DNA of 64,000 bases, from assembly GCA_963691705.1 (NCBI GenBank), contig OY829538.1, forward strand, positions 29,222,836-29,286,835, written 5' to 3'. The notes beneath the pieces are model-generated. The model was not told the DNA's origin, made no database searches, and saw only the letters and a program-made list of their open reading frames with translations. A program made the position numbers and the translations under genes. The DNA is from Viola odorata (taxonomy: Eukaryota > Streptophyta > Magnoliopsida > Malpighiales > Violaceae). This document shows, in pieces, positions 62,828-64,000 of this stretch (position 1 is its first letter; each line of letters opens with the position of its first letter).

Positions 62828-64000
62828 CTTCAAAATACCTCTTCTCCTAACATTTCCACCTCACCGACAAGAGGAGCGAAATTAAGAATAGCCTCGGCGA
62901 GAGAAGAGACACTTGCTTCATCGGGAGAAGAAAGAAGCCTCTCAGCATCAGGTACTTCACAAACAGAAGACACTGATGCGTCAGCAGAGAGAGGCTCGCT
63001 CACCTTTATAACAGGATCATCGACGGCGAAGAAGGAGGAATGATTGAGGAGATAAGATCTTCCGCTTTGAAGCCCATGCATTTCTTAGTGGCGCGAGGCT
63101 TTCGAGCCTTTGAGGTGAGAGGGCGAGAGAAAGGAGGTATCTCCACAAGATCAGCATCGTCGATCGTCATTCTTTTCCGCTTAGGGGTGGACGACTCAAG
63201 AGAAAGATCTCGCCACTCACGACCTTGGTACTCACTACCCTTGATCGCTTGCTCGAACAATCACCTGCTTCCTTGACTAAAAAATCAAATTGAGAGAAAT
63301 GAGAAAATACAACAAATAGAGGAAACAAAGAAAAGCAAAGACACGACAAGGAATTAGAGGAACCTACCAACAAAACATTGATCAAAAGGAGTCGCTCGAA
63401 CAAATTTACGCACACCAAAAGGATGAGGTAGCGAGGTCAGTTTCTCCAAGCCTTCAATCTCCTCTTCAGACAAAGAAGATTTGGAAGGCTCAGTCCATTC
63501 AGCATCCTTGAGATCATCCCTGAATCAGGGAGGCCAATTCAACCCAGAAGAGCGCAAGATAAAGAAGCAAGGCTTCCACTTATCCACGGAGCTCTCCATT
63601 TTAGCGAAGCGATCATGCCAACTCTCGATCGAACGAGTGGGGATGTTGACCACTTCTTGATGGTACCTCACCACACACAAGAAGCAAAATAATTTGAAGG
63701 AATGGGAAACTTTAAAGTGAGGGCAAAAGGCCAAGGAAAGCATAGGTGGTCAACCAACCGTTAGGAGCGATCTCCATAGGAGGAACGTTCAGAAATTGGA
63801 GGAGGTCACTCACTAAGGAATGAGGAGGCTACAAAAAGTTTTAGTGCCACATCTTAGTATAGCAGGTAAATTCGCCCGGCGAGGTAGGAGAATCGAACAC
63901 TATAGTAGGAGGAGGAAGTATGGCTTGATACTGTTGATTATCAAACTTAATGTTGAAGGACTCCATGTCCTTAGCAAGATTAGCTTGAGTATTAAAGGAG
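62828..64000 (-). pseudogene. Ret-3 antisense gene, N-terminal part
   Basis: Continues left of Ath-1. From the right edge the minus strand reads SFNIKFDNQQYQAILPPPT, PHSLVSDLLQFLNVPPMEIA, SIESWHDRFAKMESSVDKWK and PCFFILRSS. These match beta wording (SFWQRFQGYEGTLADWKSG then FFIV). A likely intron (about 63275-63366: GTAGGTTCCTC to GATTTTTTAG) is followed by a basic segment (TPKRKRM, KARKPRATKKC). Frames change at least twice. The start lies outside the window. Confidence 0.68.
63275..63366 (-). other. Probable intron in the Ret-3 antisense gene
   Basis: The minus strand reads TTTTGTTG then GTAGGTTCC at the donor, and a T-rich tract ending TTGATTTTTTAG then TCAAGG at the acceptor. It lies just after the FFIV domain, where beta also has its intron. 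Confidence 0.55.

Larger units (their letters stand above)
26102..64000 (+). mobile_element. Ret-3: old, split Tat/Retand-like element, right end outside window
   Basis: Pieces in order: 5' LTR (about 26102-27052), gag start (27170), gag middle (28060-28344), gag rest (42290-43270), protease, RT, RNase H, integrase (to about 46536), degenerate 3' repeats, and an antisense alpha-like gene (48313-47067 and 64000-62828). The gaps are filled by Ret-2 and Ath-1, both with target duplications. The primer-site region ATTTAGTGCTCTCATTGAGAG matches Ret-1 and Ret-2. Dense stops and lost catalytic residues show that it is the oldest element here. Confidence 0.85.

Overview
This window is plant nuclear DNA, almost certainly gene-poor heterochromatin. 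It is built almost entirely of nested LTR retrotransposons of Ty3/gypsy type. I see no ordinary host gene, rRNA, tRNA or CRISPR array. The families present (Athila-like, Tat/Retand-like with a second RNase H and antisense genes, chromovirus-like, gag-only terminal-repeat elements) are typical of flowering plants. I cannot name the species. Labels used below: Chr-1 (chromovirus-like), Ret-1, Ret-2 and Ret-3 (Tat/Retand-like), Ath-1 (Athila-like), TRG-1 (gag-only terminal-repeat element).

Layout. 1-3243 is the pol-to-gag part of Chr-1 on the minus strand, running off the left edge, followed by about 1.7 kb of leader and unassigned repeats. 4974-24505 is Ret-1, complete with LTRs and the 5-bp duplication TATAT. 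It carries TRG-1 (14227-18338, duplication GTAGG) inside its antisense region. 24511-25510 is a LINE fragment holding a 306-bp solo LTR (duplication GGGAA). Ret-3, the oldest and most damaged element, begins at about 26102 and runs past the right edge. Ret-3 was split twice: in gag by Ret-2 (28345-42284, duplication ACACT) and in its antisense gene by Ath-1 (48319-62822, duplication GGTCG/AGTCG). Ret-2 holds a truncated TRG-like fragment (37907 to about 38870). Ath-1 holds two solo LTRs, one of its own family (51065-52627, duplication ATGCT) and one of another family (59495-60191, duplication GATGA).

How the parts work together. Ret-1 and Ret-2 share one plan: LTR, a single-frame gag-protease-RT-RNase H-second RNase H-integrase on the plus strand, a six-unit tandem array after integrase, then a block of genes on the opposite strand before the 3' LTR. 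The antisense block holds alpha (and in Ret-1 a homologue, beta), large proteins with a globular N-terminal half and a coiled-coil C-terminal half; delta, a short basic/acidic protein; and gamma, a 127-residue helical protein next to the 3' LTR. The antisense genes have their own gene signals: spliceosomal introns at matching places in both elements, a TATA-like box exactly 60 nt from the gamma start codon in both, and AATAAA after gamma. The sense polyproteins are riddled with stops and frameshifts (about 17 in Ret-1 and 10 in Ret-2 by my count), while gamma and delta are open in both copies. This antisense gene block is the most interesting system in the window.

Limits. All alignments were done by eye. 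Domain and lineage names come from recognised motifs, not from database searches. Distances and counts are mine and approximate unless given as exact coordinates.
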